Of a DNA stretch of 64,000 nucleotides, positions 1-10,600 are shown piece after piece. Within the stretch, counting starts at the first letter, position 1. Every line of letters starts with the position of its first letter. The stretch comes from JBHEBG01 sp046557915 (GTDB taxonomy: Bacteria; Bacteroidota; Bacteroidia; Flavobacteriales; Flavobacteriaceae), in NCBI RefSeq assembly GCF_046557915.1, contig NZ_JBHEBG010000002.1, positions 1-64,000 on the forward strand, given 5' to 3'. The notes beneath the pieces are model-generated. The model was not told the DNA's origin, did no database searches, and saw only the letters and a list, made by a program, of their open reading frames with translations. The position numbers and the translations under genes were made by a program.

Positions 1-3000
1 TCTATAACCCTTCGACGAATTCTTGGCGCACGGTAGCCGGTATGGTTACCCCCCGTACCTACCATAGCGTTGCGATACTGATGACCAACGGCAAGGTTTT
101 CGTAGGCGGTGGCGGTCTTTGCGACAATACCCCTGGCTGCGTGAACCACTTCGATGCGGAGATATACAGTCCTCCCTATCTTTTCAACGGCGACGGCAGT
201 TTGGCGACACGTCCTTCGATCAGCGCCCCATCCACGGCGGATTATAACACAACGATAAATGTAACCGGTGATAGCGGTATCCAGGAGTTTTCCCTGATCC
301 GTTTTTCGGCGGCGACCCATAGTACGAACAACGAACAGCGGAGGATCCCGGTGACCTTTTCGGGCAACGGCACCTATACGGTGGATATCCCCGGGAGGAA
401 TTTATTGCCCCCGGGCTACTATATGCTCTTTGCATTGGACGGAAGCGGTGTCCCCTCTGTTGCGGAGACGATACGGATCGGCAGTGCCGTTCCCTTGGGC
501 GGGGACCCCAGTTTGGTACTTGACCTCAAGTTCGACGACGGCTCGGGTTCCGTTGCCACTGACGATTCCCAGTACGGCAACGACGGCACGTTCTACGATG
601 TGGACAATGCTGGCGCCACCAAGGTTGCCAGTACGGACAATTGGGGCACGGGACTTTTCGGTGGTGCCCTGGAGACCGATGGCATCGAATTTCAGAGCAA
701 CACCATTTTGGAGATCCCGACCTCAAGCTCCATGTCCTCGATAGACCGTTTCATAACGGTAATGGCCTGGGTCAGCAGGGACGATATAGAGAAGAACGCC
801 TCGGTGTTCGCCCATGACTACCCGGCGGTATTCTTCGGGTTCCACAATAGCCTTTATAAATTTGAATTCGACACCAGCAATGGAAGAACCGGAAGCTGTT
901 ATGCCGGTTATACACCCCCTGGCCAATGGGTACATATAGCGGCCACCTATGACGGTGCCACGGCCCGCCTCTATGCCAACGGACTGGAAATTTGCAGCAA
1001 GGCGGTTACCGGGGAACTTGTGCTGAACCCATCGGAACCCAATTTTTCGGACTACGGTGTTTCGGGTTTTTATGAGCGCCGCACGGACCCGGATCCGGGA
1101 TACAACGGCAGCGGTGTAACGGACGAGTTGGATGGGCGCATCGACGAGGTAAAGGTATATAACAAAGTACTTACGGCAGCGGAGATCAAGGCGTTCTTCG
1201 ATCTGGGTGCAGGATTACCCACAGTACCGAACTGTCCTCCCGGTACCATAGTGGTAGAGTTCAAGGTGGGTACGGGCCCCTGGACCGAAGGAAGCAACAT
1301 AAACGCCTCCGAGGGCGACGAGGTATTTATCCGCGCCAAGGACTACGTGGGCGAATATTTTGCCACCACACCACAATCGGACGGGCCCACCCTTAGTTCC
1401 GCGAGCGATTTTACCCAGGCCACAGGATATCAATTGGATACTTCGGTAATTTCCGGGGACGGATTAATAGATGCCGACGATATAGGACAATATGTGCTTA
1501 CCACACCAACGGGCTGTGCGGCCGTAATAAACTTAAATGTAGTAGCAAGTTGTGATCCTGGGGATACTCAGATTATTCCAGAATACCGATTGGACGGGGT
1601 ATGGCTAAGCGGAAACAACGATGTAAACGTTGACGTGGGTACAGAAGTAATGTTAAGCGCGCTTCCGAACGAGGTGGGGGGAACTCAATTTGTAATAATG
1701 ATTACCCTACCAGACGGAAGAGTTGTTGAAGATGATTACGATCTTGGTAGCGTAGACCCTTCTGATAGCGGTACGTATTTAATAACTTCGGTAGAGGGTT
1801 GTCAATCTGTAATAAACCTTACGGTCGGCGACCCCAATTGCCCCCCCGGCAGTGTCATTCCGGAATATACCATAGACGGGGCCACCCAGAGCGGTAGCAA
1901 TTCCATCACGGTAGACGAGGGCCAGCAGGTGGTACTGAGCATGTTGCCCGATAATATTGGCCTAACGATCACCCTTCCCGATGGTTCCACGGTAGGGGAC
2001 AACCATGACCTTGGCAATGTGGATGCCTCGGATGGCGGTGCCTATCTGTTGACCTCGGAAGATGGTTGCCAGACGACTTTGACGATACAGGTGAACGGCC
2101 CATCGAACTGTCCCCCTGGCAGTATAATCCCGGAATACCGATTGGACGGGGTATGGCTGAGCGGCAGCAACGACCTAAGTGTTGACGAGGGCACGGAGGT
2201 AATGTTCAGCATGCTTCCCAACGATGTTGGGGTAACGGTTACCTTGCCAAATGGTACCGTTGTAGGTGACGACTTCAACCTGGGCAACCTTACGGCCTCG
2301 GACAGTGGTGCCTATCTGTTGACCTCCGAAGATGGTTGCCAGACTACGATAAACCTTACGGTCGGCGACCCCAGTTGCCCCCCCGGCAGTGTCATTCCGG
2401 AATATACCATAGACGGGGCCACCCAGAGCGGTAGCAATTCCATTACAGTGGATGAGGGCCAGCAGGTGGTACTGAGCATGTTGCCCGATAATATTGGCCT
2501 AACGATCACCCTTCCCGACGGTTCCACGGTAGGGGACAACCATGACCTGGGCAATGTGGATGCCTCGGATGGCGGTACCTATCTATTGACCTCGGAAGAT
2601 GGTTGCCAGACGACTTTGACGATACAGGTGAACGGCCCATCGAACTGCCCCCCTGACAGTATAATCCCGGAATACCGATTGGACGGGGTATGGCTGAGCG
2701 GCAGCAACGACCTAAGTGTTGATGAGGGCACGGAGGTAATATTCAGCATGCTTCCCAATGGTGTTGGGGTAACGGTTACCTTGCCAAATGGTACCGTTGT
2801 AGGTGACGACTTCAACCTGGGCAACCTTACGGCCTCGGACAGTGGTGCCTATCTGTTGACCTCCGAAGATGGTTGCCAGACTACGATAAACCTTACGGTC
2901 GGCGACCCCAGTTGCCCCCCCGGCAGTGTCATCCCGGAATATACCATAGACGGGGCCACCCAGAGCGGTAGCAATTCCATCACAGTGGATGAGGGCCAGC

Positions 3001-4304
3001 AGGTGGTACTGAGCATGTTGCCCGATAATATTGGCCTAACGATCACCCTTCCCGATGGTTCCACGGTAGGGGACAACCATAGCCTTGGCAATGTGGATGC
3101 CTCGGATGGCGGTACCTATCTTTTGACCTCCGCGGACGGATGCCAGACGACTTTGACGATACAGGTGAACGGCCCATCGAACTGTCCCCCTGGCAGTATA
3201 ATCCCGGAATACCGATTGGACGGGGTATGGCTGAGCGGCAGCAACGACCTAAGTGTTGACGAGGGCACGGAGGTAATGTTCAGCATGCTTCCCAACGATG
3301 TTGGGGTAACGGTTACCTTGCCAAATGGTACCGTAGTAGGTGACGACTTCAACCTGGGCAACCTTACGCCCTCGGACAGTGGTGCCTATCTGTTGACCTC
3401 CGAAGATGGTTGCCAGACTACGATAAACCTTACGGTCGGCGACCCCAGTTGCCCCCCCGGCAGTGTCATCCCGGAATATACCATAGACGGGGCCACCCAG
3501 AGCGGTAGCAATTCCATCACAGTGGATGAGGGCCAGCAGGTGGTACTGAGCATGCTGCCCGATAATATTGGCCTAACGATCACCCTTCCCGACGGTTCCA
3601 CGGTAGGGGACAACCATGACCTGGGCAATGTGGATGCCTCGGATGGCGGTACCTATCTGTTGACCTCGGAAGATGGTTGCCAGACGACTTTGACGATACA
3701 GGTGAACGGCCCATCGAACTGCCCCCCTGGCAGTATAATCCCGGAATACCGATTGGACGGGGTATGGCTGAGCGGCAGCAACGACCTAAGTGTTGATGAG
3801 GGCACGGAGGTAATATTCAGCATGCTTCCCAATGGTGTTGGGGTAACGGTTACCTTGCCAAATGGTACCGTTGTAGGTGACGACTTCAACCTGGGCAACC
3901 TTACGCCCTCGGACAGTGGTGCCTATCTGTTGACCTCCGAAGATGGTTGCCAGACTACGATAAATCTGAATGTGGTAAGTGGTGCATTGTCTTTGAAAAT
4001 TACCGCCCCGGAAGAAAATTTAGATCAATCGTTTTTAGAACTGACATCAGCGAAGCAGCAAACTGCCATTTTCCCAAACCCATCCAAAGGCATAGTTTAC
4101 GTTTCTTTAGAGAACTATATGGGACAACGTGTTAATGTTTTTGTGTTCAATACTTCTTCGGAAATAGTTTGGAACAAAAGAATAGAAAAACAGCATGAAA
4201 GTTTGGAAGAATTGGATCTTAACGACCTTTCCAATGGAATGTACTTTGTAATAATAGATAGTGAAGGAACAAGATTTAGTCGCCCCTTAATAATCAAAAG
4301 ATAG
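1..4304 (+). CDS. Galactose-oxidase-like secreted protein with LamG and Ig-like repeats, T9SS type A sorting domain (5' partial)
   Basis: The frame is already open at base 3 (kelch-like residues YNPSTNSW), so the gene starts before the window; the ATG at 42 is internal. From that Met, residues 1-150 match the early-set C-terminal domain of galactose/glyoxal oxidases (PPGYYMLFALDGSGVPS). Residues about 158-395 look like a LamG/concanavalin-type domain. About 400-1315 are Cys-containing Ig-like units beginning CPPG or CDPG. The last 80 residues are a T9SS type A sorting domain (IFPNPSKG ... LNDLSNGMYFVII). I infer a cell-surface or released protein exported by T9SS, binding or oxidising sugars. 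The catalytic copper-site residues mostly lie upstream and cannot be checked. The repeats are almost identical in DNA, and GC content drops sharply after about 3990. Confidence 0.85.
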   Translation, partial: YNPSTNSWRTVAGMVTPRTYHSVAILMTNGKVFVGGGGLCDNTPGCVNHFDAEIYSPPYLFNGDGSLATRPSISAPSTADYNTTINVTGDSGIQEFSLIRFSAATHSTNNEQRRIPVTFSGNGTYTVDIPGRNLLPPGYYMLFALDGSGVPSVAETIRIGSAVPLGGDPSLVLDLKFDDGSGSVATDDSQYGNDGTFYDVDNAGATKVASTDNWGTGLFGGALETDGIEFQSNTILEIPTSSSMSSIDRFITVMAWVSRDDIEKNASVFAHDYPAVFFGFHNSLYKFEFDTSNGRTGSCYAGYTPPGQWVHIAATYDGATARLYANGLEICSKAVTGELVLNPSEPNFSDYGVSGFYERRTDPDPGYNGSGVTDELDGRIDEVKVYNKVLTAAEIKAFFDLGAGLPTVPNCPPGTIVVEFKVGTGPWTEGSNINASEGDEVFIRAKDYVGEYFATTPQSDGPTLSSASDFTQATGYQLDTSVISGDGLIDADDIGQYVLTTPTGCAAVINLNVVASCDPGDTQIIPEYRLDGVWLSGNNDVNVDVGTEVMLSALPNEVGGTQFVIMITLPDGRVVEDDYDLGSVDPSDSGTYLITSVEGCQSVINLTVGDPNCPPGSVIPEYTIDGATQSGSNSITVDEGQQVVLSMLPDNIGLTITLPDGSTVGDNHDLGNVDASDGGAYLLTSEDGCQTTLTIQVNGPSNCPPGSIIPEYRLDGVWLSGSNDLSVDEGTEVMFSMLPNDVGVTVTLPNGTVVGDDFNLGNLTASDSGAYLLTSEDGCQTTINLTVGDPSCPPGSVIPEYTIDGATQSGSNSITVDEGQQVVLSMLPDNIGLTITLPDGSTVGDNHDLGNVDASDGGTYLLTSEDGCQTTLTIQVNGPSNCPPDSIIPEYRLDGVWLSGSNDLSVDEGTEVIFSMLPNGVGVTVTLPNGTVVGDDFNLGNLTASDSGAYLLTSEDGCQTTINLTVGDPSCPPGSVIPEYTIDGATQSGSNSITVDEGQQVVLSMLPDNIGLTITLPDGSTVGDNHSLGNVDASDGGTYLLTSADGCQTTLTIQVNGPSNCPPGSIIPEYRLDGVWLSGSNDLSVDEGTEVMFSMLPNDVGVTVTLPNGTVVGDDFNLGNLTPSDSGAYLLTSEDGCQTTINLTVGDPSCPPGSVIPEYTIDGATQSGSNSITVDEGQQVVLSMLPDNIGLTITLPDGSTVGDNHDLGNVDASDGGTYLLTSEDGCQTTLTIQVNGPSNCPPGSIIPEYRLDGVWLSGSNDLSVDEGTEVIFSMLPNGVGVTVTLPNGTVVGDDFNLGNLTPSDSGAYLLTSEDGCQTTINLNVVSGALSLKITAPEENLDQSFLELTSAKQQTAIFPNPSKGIVYVSLENYMGQRVNVFVFNTSSEIVWNKRIEKQHESLEELDLNDLSNGMYFVIIDSEGTRFSRPLIIKR
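1839..3986 (+). repeat. Four tandem 537-bp coding repeats (alternating 90-aa A and 89-aa B Ig-like units)
   Basis: A units begin CPPGSVIPEYTIDGA and B units CPPGSIIPEYRLDGVW. A starts are at 1839, 2376, 2913 and 3450; B starts are at 2109, 2646, 3183 and 3720. Copies differ at only scattered bases, for example ND versus NG in the B units. A divergent, more AT-rich B-like unit (CDPGDTQIIPEYRLDG) sits just upstream at about 1551-1838 and may be an older member. Near identity at synonymous sites points to recent expansion or gene conversion. Confidence 0.95.
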
Positions 4305-4365
4305 CAGTCCGTGAAATGGGTTTTAATGTAATATTGGAAGGAAGAGAGATTATAAGCCAATCAGA

Positions 4366-5106
4366 TCAATAGAAATTATAAATTGTTCTTTCTATTACTG
4401 GAAGCAGGGACTTTAATATCTTATTGGTAACGGTAAGCTCTTTTAAATGGTTAAGCTGTCTAAGATTATGCACGTCAGAGCCAACAAAATCTATAAGTCC
4501 ATGATTAAGAAGCTGAAATGCTGTTTTTTGTACATCCTTTCCATAGAATTCCCCAAGGGATAGCAAATTCATTTGGAACAATACCCCTTGCCTTTTGTAA
4601 CGCTCATATTTGGCAAAGTTGTTATGAAGGTAAACGTAGCGTTCGGGATGCGCTAAAATTGGAAAATAACGTTTTGAAGCAATCTTTTGGATTGCTTCAT
4701 CAAAGTTTATGGAAGGCTGCAAATAAGACATTTCTATAAGCAAATAGTCTTTTCTTAAAGACATAACCTCTCCTTTTTCTAAAATAGCCTCAAAATTATC
4801 GTCGATCATATGCTCCGCTGAGGCCTCTACAGAAACATTTTTCAATTCGTTTTTTAATAATTCATTTTTCAGGAGAATAAGGGATTTTTGGATGTTTTCC
4901 GGTTTGTTGTCATAATAATTGTGCATTATATGCGGAGTGGCCACAAATTTATGCACACCAATTGACGAAAATCCTCGGATAAGGGCCATGGAATCTTCAA
5001 CAGTTTTAGCGCCGTCATCAATTCCCGGAAGAATATGATTATGGATATCCACAAAGCTATCCAAATAATCTACAAGGAACCTTTTCTTACTGAAAATATG
5101 GAACAT
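4366..5106 (-). CDS. CpsB/CapC (YwqE)-type PHP-domain tyrosine-protein phosphatase
   Basis: The protein has 246 aa, normal for the family. It shows the PHP metal-binding motifs: DIHNHILPGIDDGA near residue 20, ATPHIMHN near 60, HPERY near 155 and GSDVHN near 214. Family members dephosphorylate tyrosine kinases of the Wzc/BY type that control capsule or exopolysaccharide export, so a cytoplasmic role in polysaccharide regulation is likely. No capsule genes are visible next to it. ATG start at 5106. It is convergent with the upstream T9SS gene, 62 bases apart. Confidence 0.88.
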   Translation of the reverse strand: MFHIFSKKRFLVDYLDSFVDIHNHILPGIDDGAKTVEDSMALIRGFSSIGVHKFVATPHIMHNYYDNKPENIQKSLILLKNELLKNELKNVSVEASAEHMIDDNFEAILEKGEVMSLRKDYLLIEMSYLQPSINFDEAIQKIASKRYFPILAHPERYVYLHNNFAKYERYKRQGVLFQMNLLSLGEFYGKDVQKTAFQLLNHGLIDFVGSDVHNLRQLNHLKELTVTNKILKSLLPVIERTIYNFY

Positions 5107-5464
5107 CTACTGCAATTTTTAATGTCAAAAATAGTGTTTCTCTCTTAAACCTTGCTTTTAATTCCAAATTTGGTGGTACCCAGCTCAATAAATGATACCC
5201 CAGACCATATAAAACAAAAAAGTATTGGCAATAACTCTTTATACATACTAATTTAGGGAGAACCCTCGTTTTAGTGTACAGTTACCCCTACATACCAAAA
5301 CCTAATCATCTTGTTTTAGCCGTAAGATTAAGTTTTAAAAGGGGGTACCTTAGAAAACATTAATAGTTATATTTATTGATCTTATAACAAGAAAACACAG
5401 TAAGCATAATTTGATAACCCTTAAATGATCATTGAACTGCCTTACAAAAAACAAAGCACCACTA
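5107..5464. other. Intergenic stretch between divergent genes
   Basis: About 358 AT-rich bases between the PHP phosphatase and the lipoprotein gene. It must carry both promoters, but I see no clear -33/-7 pair, repeat or hairpin in it. Confidence 0.4.
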
Positions 5465-6655
5465 ATGAAAAAAACTTTACTCCAAGTATTACTGTTAGTT
5501 TTTGTTTTGGCATGTGATTCTTCGGACCCGTCGTCCGAGAACAATGAAGTAGGACTCCCCAATCAGGAAGAAAATGTTGAGGATGAGCCCGATAATCCTG
5601 ATGACGAACCCGAACTAGTTTCCGAAGACTTTGTTGTTCTAATCCCCAACGGGTACCCAATTTCTAGTTTCGAACTAGATGATGGCAAATCGCTAATCCT
5701 TTACACCAACATTACGGATACCGTTTTTATTTCGCAGTTAAATAACGAAGGAGAAATAGAGTGGACTAAAGAACATACGATAACTGGTACTTACTCTTAC
5801 GGTCTTACATTTGTTTTGAACAACTCAATTTATCTCTATTCCAGCAATTCCGGGCTTAATAAATATGTATTTAATTTTAGTGGCGATTTAATGAGTTCAA
5901 AATTGGTTTCCAATGAAACTGATTATAGCATTTTTAAAATGGGCAACTTTATTTATGCCCCCACTTTGGATATTGATAACCGCAGACAAGTATGGTATAA
6001 GAAATACACCATTGAGGGCGATTTTGTTGATGAACTCAAATTTGATGTGGATTACATGATATTTCCTCAGGACATTATTGTTAAGAATGACAAAATCTAT
6101 GTATTTGAAAAATCGGACTTTCAGCCAGATCCTGATTTCTATGAAAATGCCTTTTGTGAAATTTATGATTTGGATGGTAATCTTATAGATACCATCAATA
6201 CCGAGATTTTGGGAACTAAAACTAAGCATTCCAACTTGGTGCTAGCCAATGGAAACGTCTTGATGTCCGTGTACGACCCCGAAGTGAAAAACATTGAACT
6301 AAGACTATTTAGCCCCGAGGCGGCATTTATAGACTCATGGACCTATGAAGCAATAAACAACACCTTATCCCATGTAATTTTAAAGGATGATAAAATAGGT
6401 CTCGCAGGAGGTCGGGAACGGGTAACCAATACCTCCAATCCAAAATTATCCCAGTTAACAATACTAAGTCCAGATTTAGAAAAACTTTACACTAAAAACT
6501 TGGGAAGTTATGACTACGGTGAATTTTTCTTTGATTTTGTAGAATCTGATGAGTTTTACTATGTTCTGGGCAGAAGCGCAGGAAGGGATGGTGATTTTGA
6601 ATCCCTGAATGAAGCTGAGGAAACCAACTTGTTTTTTTATAGGTTAAACAAATAA
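5465..6655 (+). CDS. Putative lipoprotein, probable beta-propeller-like
   Basis: I chose the ATG at 5465 because it starts directly with a lipoprotein signal peptide (MKKTLLQVLL, lipobox VLAC). The frame is open further upstream to 5432, but that would place residues before the signal. An acidic linker rich in D, E, N and P follows (about residues 20-55). The rest is about 340 residues of repeated short beta-strand-like segments (for example LYTNITDTVFISQLNNEGEIEW), which resembles a propeller. I do not recognise the family. It is probably anchored in a membrane facing the periplasm or surface. Confidence 0.65.
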   Translation: MKKTLLQVLLLVFVLACDSSDPSSENNEVGLPNQEENVEDEPDNPDDEPELVSEDFVVLIPNGYPISSFELDDGKSLILYTNITDTVFISQLNNEGEIEWTKEHTITGTYSYGLTFVLNNSIYLYSSNSGLNKYVFNFSGDLMSSKLVSNETDYSIFKMGNFIYAPTLDIDNRRQVWYKKYTIEGDFVDELKFDVDYMIFPQDIIVKNDKIYVFEKSDFQPDPDFYENAFCEIYDLDGNLIDTINTEILGTKTKHSNLVLANGNVLMSVYDPEVKNIELRLFSPEAAFIDSWTYEAINNTLSHVILKDDKIGLAGGRERVTNTSNPKLSQLTILSPDLEKLYTKNLGSYDYGEFFFDFVESDEFYYVLGRSAGRDGDFESLNEAEETNLFFYRLNK

Positions 6656-6915
6656 AATAACCTTAAAAGCTTACGATTGCCGCCAACGTTCTTATCCACC
6701 AATTACTTGGATTGGGAAAATAGAAGTACTTCGCGTTCTGTGGTGACTTACCCAGGTAAAAATAGTATATTAAAAGTGAGAACTAATATAATTTTTAAAA
6801 TTTTAAATAACTGATTATCAATCAATTAAAAAGGATTAAAACCATTTTATAGATTAGCATGGCAGTTTAACTTCAGGCTATGATTTTTATCATGATTTAT
6901 CATTGTTTTCAGGAA

Positions 6916-6923
6916 TAATTTTG
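6916..6923 (+). promoter_or_regulatory. Candidate Bacteroidota -7 element upstream of ompW-like gene
   Basis: TAATTTTG fits the TAnnTTTG consensus and lies 28 bases before the ATG at 6951. No convincing TTG -33 element is seen at the expected distance, so the call is tentative. Confidence 0.3.
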
Positions 6924-6950
6924 CTTGAAAACAATAACAAACATAATATC

Positions 6951-7604
6951 ATGAAGAAAGTTCTAGTTATTTTATTGGTCGTTCTGGTTGTTCCATTTAC
7001 CATGCATTCCCAGAACACGGGTTCTGATGACTCAAATGATTTTAGCCGATGGCAAATTCGGCTTAGAGGGGTAGCTGTTTCCCCAGATGAGAGTGCTACA
7101 ATACAGACTATAGGTGGCGATGTGGACATATCTACCGCCTTTGTGCCCGAATTGGATTTCACCTATTTCTTTACTGAAAATTGGGCTGCCGAGTTAATAT
7201 TGGCCACTACAAATCACGATGTAGAGGCGGTATCTACAAGCGCCGGTAATATTGATTTGGGCGATGTTTGGTTACTTCCTCCCACATTAACCGTTCAGTA
7301 TCATTTTACAGGGGGTAAGCTAAAGCCCTACCTTGGTGCAGGTATCAATTATACCATTTTTTATGGTGTGGATGAAGGGCCGGCTGCAGACGACGTTGAG
7401 TATGATAATAGCGTTGGTTTTGCACTACAGGGAGGTTTGGATTTTAATTTGGACGACAATTGGTTCTTAAATGTTGATTTGAAGAAATTGTTTTTGCAAA
7501 CCGATGTTACCGTAAATGCAACAACGGCATTAGGGGCTACGGTTGGCGCCGATGTGGATATTAACCCCTGGCTATTTGGTTTTGGGGTAGGTTATAGGTT
7601 TTAG
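6951..7604 (+). CDS. OmpW-family outer membrane protein
   Basis: The product has 217 aa with an N-terminal signal peptide (MKKVLVILLVVLVVPF, cleavage near HSQ). The mature part alternates amphipathic strands: WQIRLRGVAVSPDES near the start, FTYFFTENWAAELI, KPYLGAGINYTIFY and the terminal WLFGFGVGYRF with a C-terminal aromatic residue. OmpW proteins are eight-stranded barrels that pass small hydrophobic compounds. The ATG at 6951 is preferred because the longer frame from 6903 adds polar residues before the signal. The gene converges with the T9SS gene at 7657 across a hairpin. Confidence 0.85.
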   Translation: MKKVLVILLVVLVVPFTMHSQNTGSDDSNDFSRWQIRLRGVAVSPDESATIQTIGGDVDISTAFVPELDFTYFFTENWAAELILATTNHDVEAVSTSAGNIDLGDVWLLPPTLTVQYHFTGGKLKPYLGAGINYTIFYGVDEGPAADDVEYDNSVGFALQGGLDFNLDDNWFLNVDLKKLFLQTDVTVNATTALGATVGADVDINPWLFGFGVGYRF

Positions 7605-7627
7605 GTTTCATTAGTTTTTAGAGGTTC

Positions 7628-7654
7628 AGCTCCATAAACATTGTTTATGGGGCT
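7628..7654. terminator. Bidirectional terminator-like hairpin
   Basis: The arms AGCTCCATAAAC and GTTTATGGGGCT pair over 12 bases with one wobble and a 3-base loop. The hairpin lies between convergent genes. The T-run is weak on both sides. Confidence 0.6.
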
Positions 7655-7656
7655 GT

Positions 7657-10600
7657 CTATCGTTTCAGAGTAAAATGGTTTCTGTATTCCCTTCCGTTAC
7701 CCAGATTTAATTGGAACCAGTAGTCGGAGGAGGGCATAGGACTTCCCCCGAAGGTTCCGTCCCAACCAGTATCGTTAGAGCGGATTTGCCCTAACTGCTT
7801 TCCATAGCGATCGAAGATGTGGATTACAGCGTCGGGAAAGTCCTTTATGGCCTTTATTTGCCAATGGTCGTTTACTCCGTCGTTGTTGGGGGTGAAAAAC
7901 TTGGGGTAATCCAACAATACCACTTCCTTGGAATTTTCCCCGCAGCCCTGGCGGTCCCTGATGTGCACCGTGTATATCCCTCCGGGAAGGTCGCGGAATA
8001 CGTTGTGGTCTTGATAGCGCTCGCCATCGATGGAATATTCCAGTTCTTCGCTCCCAGAAGCAAGGATTTCTATATAGTTATCATCTGAGAAATCCTCGCC
8101 GGTATTCACCTGCTGAATAGTGGGCGATGGGGTATGGACCAATCGAAAGGATGTTGAGCTTTCGCAACTAACCCCATATTGGGTGCTGCCCATAACAAGG
8201 GTATAGTAACCCTCTTCCGTAAGGACCACTTCAGAGGATTCAGATAGTACGGTTCCGTAATCGGTGATCCATGTCCAGAAGTCTGCACCCGGGCTTGCGG
8301 AAACGGTCATGGATGGTTGCAGTTCGCAGAGATAATAGGTTTGTTGTAGGTCTGTGGTGGGAGGTCGGATTACGACCAGGTCAAAGGAAGTCTCCGAGTA
8401 ACAATTGGGGTTATTGCTATCCGCCACCCGTATGGTAATGGTCTGGGAATGGGGATTCTGGTTCTTGTAGGACGCAGCGGGGAAACCGGTCAGTTCCTGG
8501 CCATCGGCATCCAGATAAGATACATTTAAACCTGTCTGTGAACCAATAATTTGTGCCTCTATCGAAGAGACGTCAAAATGGGCATATCCGTTCCCTTCGT
8601 CACATGCATAAAGATCGGGAAGCCTTCCCGCGTGGGGCGTACCAGAGACCTGTAGGGTCAATGGGGTCTCGGCATAACAATCGGTAAGCGGATCTGTCAC
8701 CCGTACCGTGATTATCTCTAGATGGCGAACCGTATTGGTATATGGATTTGGCAAGGGGTAGGGAAGTGGGGCTTCTTGGGCATTGAAGTAGGAAACCTCC
8801 AATCCGGTCCGGTTCCCGACCACGGTACCTTCAATACCGGAAGTATCGAATTCGGCAAACCCGTCATCGCCGCAGACGATAAGATCTGGGAGGGCATGTA
8901 CCACGGGCGGTAGGTTTACATTAAGGGTGAAGGTGACCTCGGTCTGGAATATGGGGTTGTTCTCATCCGTTACCCTTGCGGTAACGGTCTGGGAATAGGG
9001 ATTCTGGTTCCTATAGGAAGCGGAGGGGAAATTGGTCAGTTCTTGCCCGTTGGCATCCAGATAGGATACGTTTAGTCCTGTCTGTGAACCAATAATTTGC
9101 GCCTCAATCGAAGAGACGTCAAAATGGGCATATCCGTTCCCCTCGTCGCAGGTGTACAGATTGGGCGGTCTGGTCACTACGGGCGTGTTGGAGACCCTTA
9201 AGGTCAGCGGGGTCTCGGTAAAACAATCGGTAATGGGATCGGTCACCCGTACTGTGATTATCTCTAGATGGGGAACCATGTTGGTATATGGATTGGGTAA
9301 GGGGTAGGGAAGTGGAGATTCTTGGGCATCAAAATAAGACACCTGCATACCGGTCTGGCTCCCCACCACGGCACTTTCTACACCAGAAGTATCAAATTCG
9401 GCAAATCCATCGCCATCGTCATCCCGGATTACCAAATCGTTCAAGGGTCTGGCTTGTGGCCCGGGCCTTACAACAAGATCAAAAGTAGTTTCTTGAGGAC
9501 ATAAAGGTCTAAACGGCTCATCAAACGTCACTCTTACATAAACGGTTTGGGAATAGGGATTCTGGTTCCTATAGGACGTAGAGGGGAAACCGATCAGTTC
9601 CTGGCCATCGGCATCCATATAGGAGATATTTAAGTAGGAGGTGTTTATACCTGTCTGTGAACCAATTATTTGTGTCTCGATGGAGGAAACATCAAAATGG
9701 GCATAACCGTTGCCTTCGTCACATGCATAGAGGTTGGGTGGTTGTTCTATGTCGATAGGAGGGTCATAGGTGGTCAATACCCTTTTCATCTCAAGGCAGT
9801 TTCCAGTTAGGGGGTCCGTTGCTCGTACCGAAATTACCTCTCTAAAAGGTGTTGTGTTCGTATACGGATTGGGAAGTGGAGAGGGAAGTGGAGATCCCTG
9901 GGCATCAAAATAAGATATTTCACCCGCCCACCTCAGAGCATTTCCCCAATACGTAGAGTCGAACTGACCAATACCGTCACCATCGATATCACAGGTGTTT
10001 TGGTCGTAGCTCAAAGGGTAGTCCGAGCAGCCCGAGGGTATACGGTTATTTCCGAATACCTTTAGATAAAAGTGCGTATCTGGATACCCATAATTGTCCG
10101 TGGTATTATGAGTGTAAGGAGGGCAGCCTCCTCTGAACCAGGAAGAATCGGTTTCATCCTCGGTAGATGCCAAATAAAAGCTGTTTGGTGTTAATCTTTC
10201 CTCAACTTCTACCAGAATTCTTGTGGTATTCGGTGGTACCGTTACTGGATTATTAAAATTGACGGTCAACATCTTTAAAGGAGTTAGTCCGTTATTGGTT
10301 GGTGATGTCTCCAATTGAACCAGTTGGCTGTTTCCAAGCAGCGTAGCTTGGTAGAAGGAGGTAGGGAAGTTATCATCTATGGCGTATACATAAAAAGCTA
10401 CCCAAGCACCAAGCTCCATTTCTACCCTGATTTGATAGGCTATTTCAGCAGAATTGATAACAAACTCCTCATCCTCGGCAATCCCAAAATCCTGAAGTGT
10501 AAAGATCCGCCCCATATATGACGGACTACACGAAAAAAGTTCACTAGGCACTATATCACCCACGTTATGGGTCAAAGTTACCTGTGCAGTAAGTATTTGG

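Noticed and set aside
1802..3898. Series of minus-strand open frames of about 80 codons, regularly spaced
   Set aside because: They are antisense shadows of the repeats of the T9SS gene and have its 537-base period; no independent coding signal.
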